Of a stretch of DNA of 64,000 nt, positions 32,201-33,985 are shown piece by piece. Source of the stretch: Rhabdonatronobacter sediminivivens (lineage in GTDB: Bacteria; Pseudomonadota; Alphaproteobacteria; Rhodobacterales; Rhodobacteraceae); contig NZ_JACBXS010000017.1 of assembly GCF_013415485.1 (NCBI RefSeq), positions 1 to 64,000 of the forward strand, read 5' to 3'. The notes below the pieces were generated by a model. It saw only the letters and a program-made list of their open reading frames with translations, was not told where the DNA came from and did not search any database. The position numbers and the translations under genes were made by a program. Position 1 is the first letter of the stretch, and every line of letters begins with the position of its first letter.

Positions 32201-33985
32201 GCGGGCCTGCAACTGGATGCGGACCTGGGCGGCGGCCTGCTGCCGCCGGTGGGCACGGAAACAGGCGATGACGGGTTTGACCGGGTGCGCTTCGCGCTGA
32301 ACCTGTCCAGCCCGCTGGCGCCCGGAACGGTCACCCTGGGCCGTCTGGTGCTGGGCAAGGCAAGCACGCGCGACTACGGGCAGCTTGGGCAGGTGGGATT
32401 CGTGCTGGATACCCTGAACGGGGCGCCGGTGGGCCAGGTTGCCGGACGCGCGCTGAAAATCGCGAAACTGCCCGGCGATGTGACCGCCGATGGCGTGATC
32501 GACGCGGCCGATGAAACCGCCACGGCGCGTGTGAGCGCCGGGCTGGACACCGGCTTTGCGGCCTTCCCGTTGACCGATCCCGCGCGGCTGGTCGCGGCGC
32601 TGCATTCGGAGCCGGACCCGGCTGACCCCACCCCTGGCGACCCTGACCCCGGCGACCCTGACCCATCTGATCCGGGGCCAGGCGACCCGGGCCCATCCGA
32701 CCCAAGCGACCCGGCAGACCCGGGCGGCCCCTCGGAACCACAGGACCCGGCTGAACCTGACCCCACCGACCCTGACCCCTCCGAACCCGACCCGGCAGAC
32801 CCTGACCCCGCAGACCCGCAAGAGCCCGGCCTGCCCTCAGACCCGCAGGACCCGAGCGACCCGCAGCCGGGCGACCCGGGCCCATCCGACCCAAGCGACC
32901 CGGCAGACCCGGACGACCCTGACCTCCCCACAGACCCGCAGGACCCGGGCGACCCGCAACCGGGCGACCCGGATCCAAGCGACCCGGGCCCCAGCGAACC
33001 TGACCCCGCCGATCCAGGCGACCCGCAGCAGCCGGCGGACCCGCAAGACCCTGACCTCCCCTCTGATCCGCAGCAGCCGGACCCGACCGACCCGGGCCCG
33101 GAACAGCCCGATCCCACCGACCCGCAGCTCCCCACCACCCCGCAGGACCCGGACACGCCCGGCGGGCCGCAGCAACCCGATCGCCCCTCCGATCAGGACC
33201 GCCCGGCCCCGCGTGGCGGGGCTCCGGCGGCTGGCGCCGGGCTGGCGCTTGGCGGTGTGCCGGCCTTTCGCGCCCCGGCCATGGCCGGGGGTGGGGGCGT
33301 GGAGCTGACCACGGGGCCGTTCTCGGCCCGCCCGGGCGACCCGCCCATGGCGCCGCCCAGCCTTCCGGGCAGCCGCTGCATCTGGACCGAGGCCGATCTG
33401 CCCGAAGCGATCCGCAACCTGCTGCAGACCCTGCCCGACATGCCCGACGGGGCGGCGCTGTGCATTTCGGACATGATGTTCCTGGGCATCACCCTGCCGC
33501 CGATGCCGGATGACGCCGACGCCGCGCCGGGCCTCTGGCGCGGCGCGGACCTGCCCCAGGCCCTGCGCGATGCGCTTGACGCGCTGGCCGCGCAGCAGAA
33601 CTGGCCCACGGTGCCCGGAGCGAACGGGCGCGCCTGGGTGATCTGGTTGCGCGATACCGGCATGGCGCTGAGTGCGCGCATCATGGGCCTTGTCCCGGAC
33701 CCCGCCCCCAGTGCGACCGACCTGCCCGAAACCGCCGCCACCATCACCGGCCCGGCCATTCCGGCGCTGCACCAGGCCGCACATGCCCTGGCCGATCCCG
33801 GGCCTGACACCAATGCGCCTGAAGCCCGGGCCCCCGATAGCGGGGCCGCGCAGCAAGCCGCGCCCGCCGGGGCGCAGGCCCTGGCGCTGGGCGCCGCACT
33901 AGCCGCGCTGACGGGCGCCGCCGGACGCAAGACGCCCCACCCCACCCGCCGCGCGCAAGACAAGGAGGCTGCCCTTGACCCTTGA
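2237..33985 (+). CDS. Giant (10,582-residue) LEPR-XLL repeat surface protein
   Basis: One uninterrupted frame of 31.7 kb. The N-terminus carries FEALEPRLLLSAD at residues 20-32, the hallmark of LEPR-XLL proteins, which are very large proteobacterial proteins with that motif near the start. I see no classical signal peptide. Domain order by residue: about 33-1690, 16 PPC-like beta repeats; about 1696-3905, 17 CARDB adhesion repeats; about 3905-4820, PPC-, IPT- and other beta-rich parts; about 4835-5070, propeller-like repeats; about 5298-6180, nine Ig/cadherin-like (He_PIG type) repeats; about 6375-6650, RHS-like; about 6756-6800, dockerin-like EF-hand; then cadherin-, Big2-, ZU5- and IPT-like parts and a second propeller; about 8125-8280, hydrolase-like; about 8950-9056, Pro/Asp linker; HExxH at 9561-9565; a second dockerin-like motif near 10080; a second Pro/Asp linker; and a C-terminal domain with a hydrophobic, basic tail. 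By eye only two Cys occur (10381 and 10409). No strong Shine-Dalgarno precedes the ATG. A probable adhesin; its ligand is unknown. Confidence 0.9.
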   Translation: MYPKVKHSNRGTESRVEFAFEALEPRLLLSADFIPIDGRIDLPGETDAYVITLNQEALLHVDSRLAAPVRWSLLDAEQTVLGSATEASTNGRTATAPRAIPLAAGTYRFSVEGVGDATGDYLFQLKDLNAAPVVDFAATDSAEQITGTLEHPRQSVAFGFDISSGQGISISIDDAATSVVGALILLSPGGHEIHRGAVADFALSGLLESGRHTLLLESNGTGGVDYALDLARPADTPVLELDGTETPLALDTDVTAEITAPGQVLRYAVTLDEPGLVVFDARSRVVELNWRLNTSTGAVAQPSLSFANASSDARALMLPKGTHLLEISGTGGFTGTGRFALLSAASATALPEGAEVQVQQDPSGAAQLWHFDAEAGTVVGLRETAASAAANTQYTLFGPGGAVLATRSDGLARTVLPVSGRHYVMLNERNFTDAPVDIAFRFDRVADPAPQAIGFDAPVNGTLSTTGARHVYTFTLDSQERIFVDWLAADSTIRGQLVGPQGTVWTGHNPNGAAGALRGTVLGPGSYRLEVTATTVETGSYALQLLRASDATEVELGAEVEITIPETGGSRLFHVPVPAGTQVHARYLGGATGLPIYWAAHDAAETIIPQRLIGSATAPALARDGGIWFSFGRTFSAGGAFSAGFQFVQTTDTRATLALDSLAEADFTAAPGRARFDLTLAEDTTVFFNAQTTASQVRWEIGTPDGFTVASGTANATGFGNRHQLAAGDYLVTVTATSDIRQSVPFRIVDLGQATALERDTDVTVTLDPAGSVAALSLDVVAGEALFFDIAASSAQARLIAPSGQGLWSSAGPVDTRSYMEGGRYTLILEGSNSSAGSVRVAVRAPQSDVVPMDMGAAVTGTILRGDAPGHAFSLTSDRLVAFDSLTPLSGLRWWIETPDGAQITSARAFNSQSGGYEAAHLLSAGEYVLRVTGQNAATGDYGFRLLDSADAQPIAPDTPVAVTLEAGRESRLFAFDALAGERLAVAAPEIDGASRGNLSWRIVHESGLEVARRNSFQPLDSETLHLSGRYFLILDGGSNLSAPVDLTFQLARSAQPTAPLQGADFAPGTLVEGQIAAAGDVAHHRFTLTERTRLIFDSRTNSSALRWQIDGAHGAITASRAFNTTGFSAYGGVWTGDNPFFITLDPGDYHVRVSATGTATGSYGFALLDLDAGADLTGGDAVTQPVFGTAMAAFRLEAQAGDSAWVRTASPGLSTLSTRWQLLAPDGSRLSANLGGGNWDLPLHVTGTHYISFEPGLTVTGPYDIEASAGVHQTTRFDIAPGDAALRTLPPGHTHRHLFEMDAPGVLFLDARTSAQAIEWWLERDGEIVHPARDLRSTLLGTHGRLVLAPGVYELVIKGRSGAEGDYTFALRDLGADLPVLGPEATAFTLDPASGSAAYTFDGTAGSEVFIAGGTASGPAPNWSLFGPGMLLIAEGLLSSHPGRFLLPQDGAYRLVLDGQPTATGSANGTLQITATGDVVQSLPLDTDVTGTLAHPGERQIHAFTLTAPTRLFFDSLTNRNDLRWTLEGPDGVLRTAGLNNDSSGSEIHASGPGAYRLIIEGDGTATGTYRFRMLDLDRAARIAPGQHVAGVLDPGSRARAFLVAGATGERLFLDSTAPAGQNAWWRLFAPTGDLLAQGSTQADISGVTLGLDGDYLLTIEGANSRTDPALYAFNLFLHPGAAQAGATPLQGSTPAPDLVVRDMAASAAGPVQAGQPVQLQWTTRNAGDAMAAGSFSERIVLRNLDLDLVLMVLELPHDGPALAAGAERARSVMLDLPSGAAGAGQLEFSVETDIRRQIAEISADGRAEANNRTRLGVTALPDTLPDLIVTDVALDPAADWQPGDTITVRWTTRNTGEAAAVGPWREQLRIRNIATNAEVTLQTLDFAGTLAPGEAAVRSLELVWPEGTIATGLYRVTVTTDVADDVPEANADGTAESNNATSLDQVSAPDLVVAALSLSDPAPVSGQPVTLNWTLRNDGNIATRGDFTDWLWILNQTTGTVILSEAVPYDADALGGIPPGGTAARSFTFTLPEGAAGAGTLDIRVITNRDTSNRTGIIEAGPTGAAYDNNTRRITVTAELAADPDLAALEFNTPASAEAGSAITLFWRATNAGGALAPGGWIDRVQLRRADGSGAPLTLLEIPRTADLPAGAEYQISRDVTLPEALSGAWELVLTLDAEAALNEPGARDNNVLHQALTLTAPAADLLAEVITGPATALAGGDVTLTWRVVNTGEAAASGTWSDALWLSPTPALSAQATLLAEVPRTLPLAPDEGYTGQASVTLPADMDGDLFFVLETDTGQVVFEAGRRDNNLVASPLPVTVALPTAANLRPVRLEVPENAVPGEALRIGWQVENAGAGVARAPWADRVVLVSEDTGAQTVLGSVARTFDLAPGAAYDAYLDVTLPALGSGAWRVAVITDWQNRVFEGAATDDNRLEAETTLGIARPDLAPVITAAPGAVISGQEITVEWRVENRGAGQALAGFADELWLTRSGQVDDDAVLLDRSLRDTPLDPGAAWLRSVTGLVPIALSGDWQLLVRSDADGVLVEADTDNNSATAPLTITLAEHADLAVSDVVAPPVTARDPAMITVGWTVTNIGSGQGAETGWVDRIIASRSGVPGAADNITLAEVARTAPLAPGESYTAFADILMPPRFSDRLTLFVLADAENTVFEAGLTDNNLASPPHPVDIMPAPNADLIVTGFDADPTGQSGQSLALSWSVANVGPGVTDRNGWTDRIRIFADDAATQLVATRDLTRIGALAPGESYSRSAQITLPEGLSGRYWLQLETAPQGTQRPFEFIFDDNNRSALAPVDVTLAPSADLQVGDIALPDTAIEGSAIDIAWQVTNAGAATAAGGWVDRVVLVPQGQDAAPVVLGDFNAAGPLAAGLSYQRTEQVVLPARLVGAWQIQVITNATRTVYEHGPLAENNSRTSARTLTVTPLPRPNLQVAAITAPDTVDAGGTLQVDFEVINQGAVAATGTWIDRVYLSASPQLGAGAILLGTFANGAALAPGARYATTTQPVEVPLRFGGDAWVIVVTDAGNAVDEFPFEDDNTARQQLFVTPAPRPDLVLERVVAPQQAVAGAEIEVRFTVANHGLGETFVGSWQDSIWIARDPRRPNAAPAPQNPGDIDFVRGNSAQLLATIPRSGVLAVGESYEVIARVRLPDTLESGRYYITPWADSTGLVIEDTLAININPDDPDELDNNNYKGRAIDILGQVISLPDLVPQVIADATAPVRAGQDRLEVTWQVRNDGAGNTPSGARWLDGVYLSDSPEWGAPGAQVITLALEPHLDGLGRGESYTRSRSFDLPPSAAGQYVHVRADVVMQGWPGVTEADEDNNTATTPVMVTRAASNLRLLGLEAPVSATSSGRISASWQVENTGADVWDGTEQWFDALWASPDPVPDFSRATLLAVVPVRPEGGLPSGGSYAAQADVTLPGGIEGPYYLHVFSNVSSISGRPFDSDSTTGAADSLRSIYHNRVFEANAFADNRASRQIDVTYSEPNLVVSAIDLPAEAMAGTEIELRFTVANIGTRDTTVGNWMDRVFLSRDGALDAGDTMLAEVRRIAPLAAGDSYEATVMIRLPDGIEGDFNIIVDTDSLATPLARAESDIRSGLSGLRLGTGQGRVPEFRDTGDNQTAAPLTITRGITPDLRITATDIPEALQSGQRLPVSFTITNLGEADTRDDARWTDAVYLSRDTTLDPRNDIFLGQFQRVGGLAVGESYTVTADLDPRRLLDGAWYVVVRTDLPDAANPDGRVFEGAGEGNNIRATAQPVLFGQASPADLVASDVRIEGALTSGNQVTLRWTVTNASDSPAQGRWTDAVYLSTDSTWDIGDRLLGRLERPAELAPGESYEAELIVTLPPVTEGFYRFIVRADIRNEIFEDGATGNNIAVSASAVHVDVPELSLNTPTALTLAPGQERLFRVTPGAAETLQIALQSDQAEARNALFLRAGTAPDDTRHDATHRGPARADPVAVLGNTVAGAHYVLVRALPGGDTVQQLTLTPRLLPLSITDLSLDRGGDGRFVTLAVEGARFAPDAVLRLTRPGVAAFEPERIEVSRGTTITAVFDLLDAPRGLYDIEVINPDGSMAVAPYRYLIERRIEDQVQMALGGPRVVEVGAAGTYSVSFANFGNTDAPYVHFTFGVPEMGTAPGVWNLPFLELATNVTGAPSGDARGIDWAVADPLVNRAGQILAPGFVHSIPAGGVVQATFNAQTYPALQALVERDFAALRAFLYARDPALRAAGALDGGPSALEDLNPLWAAIFNDPRVEVIDDAVRLYAPFQFNVVAAATPMTHAEFLAFQTAQAQSLRAAILADETAPPALMTLAADEPLWLAGYLAALEDAGILRAAEDAPYVRDLGAVTSLVSTLSMGLVLGPEGDALRSSGDLVEFFAQVRQWYGTDSDTLAPLAGLDLRERLPDIPPLDIPVPQLPVFEDYALGLANPTQFLAFNVFSAFGAAEGFDVGAALSGGALDPLDLGRYLQEADTLGRTAALIGPRTGGDGTFVPAGTPLPYEIRVEAPQAASGPATELRIVTALDPALDPGSFRLGAIMVDGVTITVPPDRQLFQTELNLEGTRGVVMRVSAGVDAASGIATWLIEAIDPATGEPPRDGLRGLFADADGTARVFYTVQPRASAPDGAEITASARVFFDNAPPEDTNTLTQRLDAQPPRTTLEVTRVPGSAIHALDWVADDEGAGVRDVALYVATDGGDFRLFDRFGPSGFFSFQGESGRSYEFLALARDLAGNVEPPPLGVSVPGSAVLADLGGPGMLLPTPAAPAPTPPPPADATPHPLFVAASGRVPAPVASANPSSLTQVLAPFAAAGFVSGLPAADAAGLGATALAQAPDGSVIVAGGMGRGALYRVAPTGGPAPLPFAMLDTPIHDLAFGRDGRLWAANGAELLELDPDSGMILARHGTGLTQALAVDPASGVIFITSGRGIERFDPVAETFAPFSETRAGSLAFGPDGQLWAAAWPERGAILRLDAQGQASQMLQLPGPVDSLSLGLQAQEGLLFASSNRGADGRSALYLVDMATRDWLVLGQSAERGDNLLTLADGRVLSVQGAQVDVLNPVTAPAVSAITPALSQIITTPLRSIIVQFDSDMLTGTGTEPGSVLNPDNYRIANRQGHQIPVTGVVWDPATRSATLSVDPLTTEEYLIAIARQVSNEAGVQMAQRVESRFAVLLDFSDRVALEFTNVRSSAQDGTLRYDVRITNISDAPLPVPLRLVLDPDRAFGGTAIGAEQAGDLWLLDLSGDLPASGTLAPGAAVTTTPVLALPRGSQIGIDHALFSLPMPNSPPELTAPLPERAVVGETLSTRLQAVDPDGTSPVFVLLDAPEGLELSRDGLLTFTPTAATAESVQMRLRIYDGFGAWREVLHQIGVDGGNHPPRFLIAPDTVLAVEGMPLAQPFAAYDPDGEAVFLRFENLPMGAYWDAQQGALVWQPDYGQAGSYADVRLIATDGRGETVHRFDILVAEGAAPPLVAPPAERVIREGETLRVQLVASDPRGTPLRFGSPALPSGGRLDAQSGLFEWTPDFTDAGRYRIPFVISNGQRSTQVHLEVEVLNVNAPPVFAPLDELTLFEGQPLDLALWAIDPDNPRYAPPVRIDGVAVPDEDRFIAPTLTYTVSGLPEGAVFDPETARLHWIPDFGQAGRYSLAVTATDDGDGTGQPASTTQTVALHVLNLNRPPELAPIGNRTVAAGAALEIPVTATDPDGNPLRLSALLTPAPGSGATGLDLRPRALTAEGDGLGQFIDNGDGTGLLRFAPVPFDRGNHVITVQVEDDGGGAPALISRDEVSFVLTVEAPSIPPRLTIMPQAVAVVGRELVVPLDATDPDQDPLTFSADTLPPGARIEPLAQYGRAVLVWTPGPDDTGVHDLVITVRDNGNDGAGPVGTDQAPLRLVVRAANAAPLLLPVGPQQVDAGQTLDLQLAAIDPDDDLLTFTARNLPPGAVLDRATGRLRWTPPPDAAGIYEGIELRVTDGADDSLETISITVNAVNRAPVLVPLPMQFGREGTETRFQLIAADPDGDPVVFEARDPLPRGAEFDTTSGSFRWTPGFDAAGTYQLAFAALDPSGAEALTTVTLDIADVNRAPVLAAANQIAILGEELRFSVASSDPDGDALVHEFTGLPPGATFDPDSGTVSFTPGPGALGDHVVVARVSDVRAQVSAPFVLRVVAQPDPPRPLLVATPDFAVLPGQRITVSLRADSFLPVAAARLLLNGSEVALDANGRAQITVTAPGVLTLEGIVTDTAGQEGRTSSVIRVRDPDDTAAPVVTLPPALDRAPLDRAQTLSFGIEDRNLDHWRLELHHIASGGVQLLAEGRQTGTQSLTLDPAAFASGFYRLQLEAVDVSGRRSTAAQTLELLPDTDAPRAILTQTDLTLQVGANTLALARQFDTLANPGPGLLGKGWRPVWQDFAVEYDPLSTGRAEDGVPRGLGRESRLHLSLPDGTRLAFGVRLELDPHPGLQLAQPVFVPDMPGDWQLQAESPPLIAAGGRLYDLRSGRALDPLATDELRLRLRAPDGTEWVLDGSGQVRAITFADGTTLALSDTAILGPDGVVAALQRDHRGRLAEVTSDRARVLFGYRGDGLLDRVRQVGATDTALQAYGPEGQLLGSTGTGDTGAGDTGEGGTGAGGFWLDGDQLRPLAGSFGPLAVAAGTSQAVTLAEDGRAVVSMVVRGSEVAGPGGRVLLGLRIHGNGAMPQALTGLERLSSETTGGVQTHILAAETAGLHLIALEGAAGAGVTLEVFTPGDLDGDGRVDARDAEAFELGPVDITGNGQAGAADARIIAANAGFAVNLPPVIDAAELRSFVGLPLHLSLGDLAHDPEGDPVFLRVDHALGGAARIAPDGRSLIFTPDPGFSGTARLGLRADDGFAVSAVHDLQITVLDERPLAIDFLTRGSELNIGGLGALMVVGDFPSASGVPLPLDYLDLSFTAPEVLELREDGLLRGLMEGASLVIAERDGTRAVTRVSVGNEGLDDLLDMIMGLEVVPGAITLEAGQGTAHLRFTDSSGTPLEAEPGALALFSSNDAVVTVDPQGRLQAGAAGEAVITAILGGLERLVPVRVVAAQTGATTLGRDGGVIANEAGMTVAIAPGALGHDVEAEIRQIARADLPIAPPPEDLGWNFVDAFRFTIDDALMAVPAQFSLPTDLPEGAEVVIYRHAPLPGPEGWVMGWQQVASGLVGADGVARSIGGDDLGLVANSFYAVTNPREGGVARQGGTAFAAFPQNNASMGAVMSLPGGITVGATAPAPRVTLHMPIGAIQTTFSAISPSGLIESVTQTINTLADGIRDAFDVTIFNIGQVADPADMVPVITGSVVDSDGTSSTLTLRGEEFAPRSPAFADGENVPEGGVWLALGRGDLEALLAAIAGADEDAERTEGGGMIALAVPPDHISNSELMVDLPTGLGVNVLELRVIRMDQALNSASAAGGVPAGATAGGVGDTFLGPRPQVSDLWRLNNNNDVTVGLVANGAFRDQAFGVDQIVVLGVPEPGAPPDILRRIALDGWPDDDDPAPRGTALPRSAVTFDDGARAVVTLERAGTLALVNLVTGEQADLLDLSALLRSDGGGAGAGAAAPYHIILDRSNRYALVSDAQRPLIHVIDISGERLVHLGTFNTGLDGFGLREIALTQDEASLVVTATDGVPHDGQGTGRVAFIGILSFDFFLSELLGGQPDFITQIETRTADGAQLRQPYGLQVLRDVTGQDIAIVTDRNNDAAGVFTFARRDSFFWDARAQVPFTLAPPIPFNHPLAAAMRRDSFEVNNAAQVVLSPDMSYAFVMGQNRFAVDDVTRNPNYRAQILEVFPNVFDPGQPRPAVAAGSAIAVIADPLGEAPQLVGALRPVSNGFGTRLAVSGDGLYLYAAFEAQNAIFAYDLDALIAQLRATADEPILRGFNPLNDLAPDGSSLINFSFTGGFSAEQRAGVNPEIDLRADFAWWPSEGGFEQRPSDPQSPNAPIGTGATSRPQGIVSQAPVIGLISPTRGDRDVPPVVTFEWSLGGKALDHTLWVSVQSASGGLFAGESDSALIEALREAGFRDATFEDDPTASDLFLDGNRNRVFAKNFNASTEEVLSFTLPFPLTRGQLYAWGISVNDEGRRLQTMSELFRVAPAEEQGGFSSVTVLTHNFHPFWGPQPTESAMFELAQQIARRNDGMVAVHDSQTGIWRSATPGRNLDDPQGALVLMTDWYRESAINDSGFTEAAASAIFAGLMHLNTETAQDLFALPMHFIGHGRGAVVNSEIVERLLFHVGKTMPDLHFTALDPHDHDIPSLAIDFESFAKAKAKGAFRATLKGAGTALLTRNPIPAWEAAKSFTKSILWSGTSDFARLMGLQYLDWRSFRDPQITYWQGIDFFDSYYQQQAVIDATEILPYLAASNWGPGALERLQSDPLGEAARLWARTGTGLDPDQFNTSLTVWGRSIPQADINRSLDGLPGFVEDDIWPLIQRYTGFNGGLGTLHDRTLAWYAGTAALNIDRIGSAYSSGEPIWRRLSDRGIETDGWLLGVKSRYYPPYLDETENTQGWYRAFADVQRFGLFESAPGDTPSGPLVDGYPWEGIGEGWFYSWLGGGSDPFAVRGIDGSRPEATGTPDRPVAGEFNNTRHGALPDAVPVVFNGDFQAGFRPYYGRIVLPGFLSTPLAATGLSPPGALEYQFPGWSYQGGQIDGLLGLSLQVPQVEAVIAGLGISPDAAEAFVEGLDGLLGLVSTLTDTLIQGGTMTDAVRAVMDAADFSNFFDGRIGLDDLREITRALHESTLYSTSQYSMFTDFRREFTDIALNGPNLMLPFGIYGAAAEAMEDFATGVLPTLLFWLQANAVDYHMSLMSRDFVPGIATSNRFYLPQDVAQIGFDAWPGAFGAGSLSVLWVGMDGTETRLIIRDVGMFINLEETTPRKRYVAAIPSEIRGTSGSLRFEFQGQHTTFLERARFVGIDNIGVDGISIEFRTIDPEPELDEDPGDTDDPQTDPAEQNGGETDPGPTPPPTGENGTGDTPSDPAPSDPPEADPAPSDPAPSDPAPSDPAPSDPAPSDPTPADPEPAPPPVLEPQPDPEVPQPESVDFDFPNSKAGKWLFTDTLKKSDSQKSGLEAIARGTKDFKDGANLKELVLENKTDSDAEIVITLQPNLFLGLQVSSAISSDLTDADIELAPITWSDATQTRRIEISLAAGTTRTLKLHAAVELHELQRMVGPGIIDAGLRIAEFWRDEPLGKVHDFRLFYLLDIGDDSTIDGIITLPPTVAGQERVFVLPGSAPFEVSIPLATSDIYKDGTKTKPMQESNFRADALDMGRWLQLVNAAASQDLVLNFLPELPVNRSDGYLKLKTELRFGGEKSGSIVFKAPIRQQNALDVNPAQLIRGLELLLESFGDAGFVGIDPAVSDPDMRAQMEALYAPVIEMLLRESAGGTDFSALDPLPGVLSLFAPFVAAGSMDLGPGQMSNQPLYRLEPLSEAEFARIQDWLALPAAERPPFDPTPRAEARLDIDRKALEALVLAHDPYRLRPDLTPAQALQRLQAVLNPAIRDATPAIRLAVDGALRSYALAHLAGDVALDMRGFSDRIGWLVAHEYLHNLGLVNEYGADGLARDPLRPTPLSTLYNTDFTPEHLAVLALALDDPRLSPSPDQGRILAQWYLDRLRDHDAAFPDGRFTANSPGVDPIEEPGPFLNGDFATPSGDAGFGWQLAGAATTGPEGLVLTEALTGNGRAAQFFIPPAGASHLRVTLTNRMALTPGLPDAFEIRLRGADGMALAVAPLDGTDAAVNLQADGTLVLADSVLRTSGAGPVAPGETVVLDLPLPVLANTPLWLEFDLIGLGALGSQVVIAQVEPVLRADTLRVVTLDAEPDALRIGFNADFNRATIALYGPGPDLPDDLRVIGPDANPVPGSLIFTDDGFWFLPTGGFAPGNHELILRSAADAWTGPLGDLDGPGDGQAGGDFRASFTIAAREVAIQAGDIILPPGASVQPADGVPVRLHSSGGISALGFTLIVPTGALSVAGLQLDADLGGGLLPPVGTETGDDGFDRVRFALNLSSPLAPGTVTLGRLVLGKASTRDYGQLGQVGFVLDTLNGAPVGQVAGRALKIAKLPGDVTADGVIDAADETATARVSAGLDTGFAAFPLTDPARLVAALHSEPDPADPTPGDPDPGDPDPSDPGPGDPGPSDPSDPADPGGPSEPQDPAEPDPTDPDPSEPDPADPDPADPQEPGLPSDPQDPSDPQPGDPGPSDPSDPADPDDPDLPTDPQDPGDPQPGDPDPSDPGPSEPDPADPGDPQQPADPQDPDLPSDPQQPDPTDPGPEQPDPTDPQLPTTPQDPDTPGGPQQPDRPSDQDRPAPRGGAPAAGAGLALGGVPAFRAPAMAGGGGVELTTGPFSARPGDPPMAPPSLPGSRCIWTEADLPEAIRNLLQTLPDMPDGAALCISDMMFLGITLPPMPDDADAAPGLWRGADLPQALRDALDALAAQQNWPTVPGANGRAWVIWLRDTGMALSARIMGLVPDPAPSATDLPETAATITGPAIPALHQAAHALADPGPDTNAPEARAPDSGAAQQAAPAGAQALALGAALAALTGAAGRKTPHPTRRAQDKEAALDP
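2333..7290 (+). repeat. About 16 PPC-like (pre-peptidase C-terminal type) repeats in the giant protein
   Basis: Roughly 105-residue units recur. Each runs from a 'D(T)DVTGTL..PG....Y.FTL' strand through 'RLFFDS....LRW.LEGPDG' to 'G.YRL.I.G...ATG.Y.FRLLDL'. I count about 16, including starts at FIPIDGRIDLPGE, LALDTDVTAEITAPG, VQSLPLDTDVTGTLAHPG and ARIAPGQHVAGVLDPG. Copies are clearly diverged, so this is an old protein-level array, not a recent DNA tandem repeat. PPC-type beta sandwiches are common in secreted proteins. Confidence 0.7.
7321..13950 (+). repeat. Array of about 17 CARDB repeats in the giant protein
   Basis: About 17 units of roughly 120-150 residues begin with '(P/A)DL.V......P....G..(I/V)...W.V.N.G' and end with 'V.E....NN'. 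Examples start at APDLVVRDMAASAAG (about 7324), NADLIVTGFDADPTG (about 10320) and PADLVASDVRIEGAL (about 13585). CARDB is an adhesion-related beta-sandwich domain of bacteria and archaea. The terminal Asp-Asn-Asn motif is nearly invariant across units and may bind metal. The array would form an extended stalk. Confidence 0.85.
16740..17450 (+). repeat. Propeller-like repeats (first set) in the giant protein
   Basis: Short repeats of the type 'I.DLAFG.DGRLWAA....LLELDP.SG' and 'SLAFGPDGQLWAAAWP...ILRLDAQG' resemble the blades of NHL/SMP-30-type beta-propellers. Five or six blades seem likely. A Big/SbsA-type Ig-like domain (about 17480-17780) and the Ig/cadherin-like array follow. Assigned from the repeat pattern only. 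Confidence 0.5.
18127..20780 (+). repeat. About nine Ig/cadherin-like (He_PIG type) repeats in the giant protein
   Basis: Units of about 95-105 residues start with 'N.(P/A)P.L......V..G..L......A.DPDGD.L.F....LP.GA.FD..(S/T)G.L.WTP....AG.Y...(V/I)...D'. I count nine, for example NSPPELTAPLPE, NRPPELAPIGNR, NAAPLLLPVGPQ and NRAPVLAAANQI. The DPDGD motifs are typical calcium-binding linkers of cadherin-like bacterial adhesins, so rigidity may depend on calcium. Confidence 0.8.
21358..22190 (+). other. RHS/YD-like segment within the giant protein
   Basis: The segment from LTLQVGANTLALARQFDT through 'GLLGKGW.P.W', 'LPDGTRLAFG' and 'GLLDRVRQVG' resembles the entry strands of RHS/YD-repeat proteins, in which a long framework 'G.GW......L........DG....F' precedes YD repeats. 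Only a short part of an RHS shell is present and no toxin follows. It may be a relic or a distant beta-rich homologue. Confidence 0.35.
22101..22153 (+). repeat. 15-bp tandem repeat (Gly/Thr-rich) inside the giant gene
   Basis: The 15-bp unit CGGGCGACACCGGGG occurs twice exactly (22101-22115 and 22116-22130), then once with two changes (22131-22145), then a partial copy. It encodes a run of G-D-T-G-A and G-G-T-G-A units. The DNA-level identity contrasts with the diverged domain repeats and suggests recent slippage. Because 15 is a multiple of three, copy-number change would keep the frame. Confidence 0.8.
22501..22635 (+). other. Dockerin-like EF-hand pair in the giant protein
   Basis: GDLDGDGRVDARDAEAF followed by DITGNGQAGAADARIIAAN has the spacing of a type I dockerin, with duplicated F-hand calcium loops D-x-D-x-D/N-G and a following helix. 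A second, partial motif, GDVTADGVIDAADETATAR, lies at about 32472-32530. In non-cellulosomal bacteria such modules are usually calcium-binding surface parts, and I see no cohesin in this window. Confidence 0.6.
26610..27060 (+). other. Lipase-like alpha/beta-hydrolase segment with Gly at the nucleophile position
   Basis: The segment starts VLTHNFHPFWGP and contains FALPMHFIGHGRGAVVNSEI, followed by a 'FTALDPHDHD' stretch. The layout matches the nucleophile elbow G-x-S-x-G of lipase-type hydrolases followed by a 'LDP' strand. The residue where the catalytic Ser should be is Gly 8237 (codon GGG at 26945-26947). If the homology is right, this copy is catalytically dead or a binding fold. Confidence 0.45.
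29090..29405 (+). repeat. Pro/Asp/Ser-rich linker 1 in the giant protein
   Basis: Low-complexity stretch rich in Asp, Pro, Ser and Glu with repeated SDPAP units (about six consecutive). The DNA repeats imperfectly in 15-bp units around 29260-29335. It separates the hydrolase-like part from a distinct downstream region. A flexible, acidic spacer is the simplest reading. Confidence 0.8.
30700..31110 (+). other. HExxH metallopeptidase-like site in the giant protein
   Basis: WLVAHEYLHNLGLVNEYG gives H9561-E9562-x-x-H9565 with G9568 and then N-E-Y-G. Zinc peptidases of the HExxHxxGxxDE type share this layout, with an acidic residue as third ligand. Here Asn9571-Glu9572 occupies that position. The surrounding helices are compatible with a small peptidase domain, but I cannot assign a family. 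It could serve self-processing. Confidence 0.45.
32610..33210 (+). repeat. Pro/Asp-rich linker 2 (about 200 residues) in the giant protein
   Basis: Almost pure D-P-x-D-P, S-D-P, G-D-P and P-Q-D-P units. The DNA carries many short direct repeats such as gacccgggcgacccg, typical of slippage-prone sequence. It precedes the last compact domain and the C-terminal tail, and may be the part that crosses a wall or capsule layer. Assembly errors are plausible here. Confidence 0.85.

Noticed and set aside
22193-32821. A 3,542-codon open frame on the minus strand, antisense to the giant gene
   Set aside because: It is a shadow caused by the high-GC codon bias of the plus-strand gene. Its translation is Arg/Gly/His/Gln-rich without domains, and the plus-strand frame has recognisable repeats throughout.
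32610-33210. RTX-type calcium repeats in the Asp-rich C-terminal part
   Set aside because: The units are D-P-x-D-P, not GGxGxDxxx, so no RTX nonapeptides are present.
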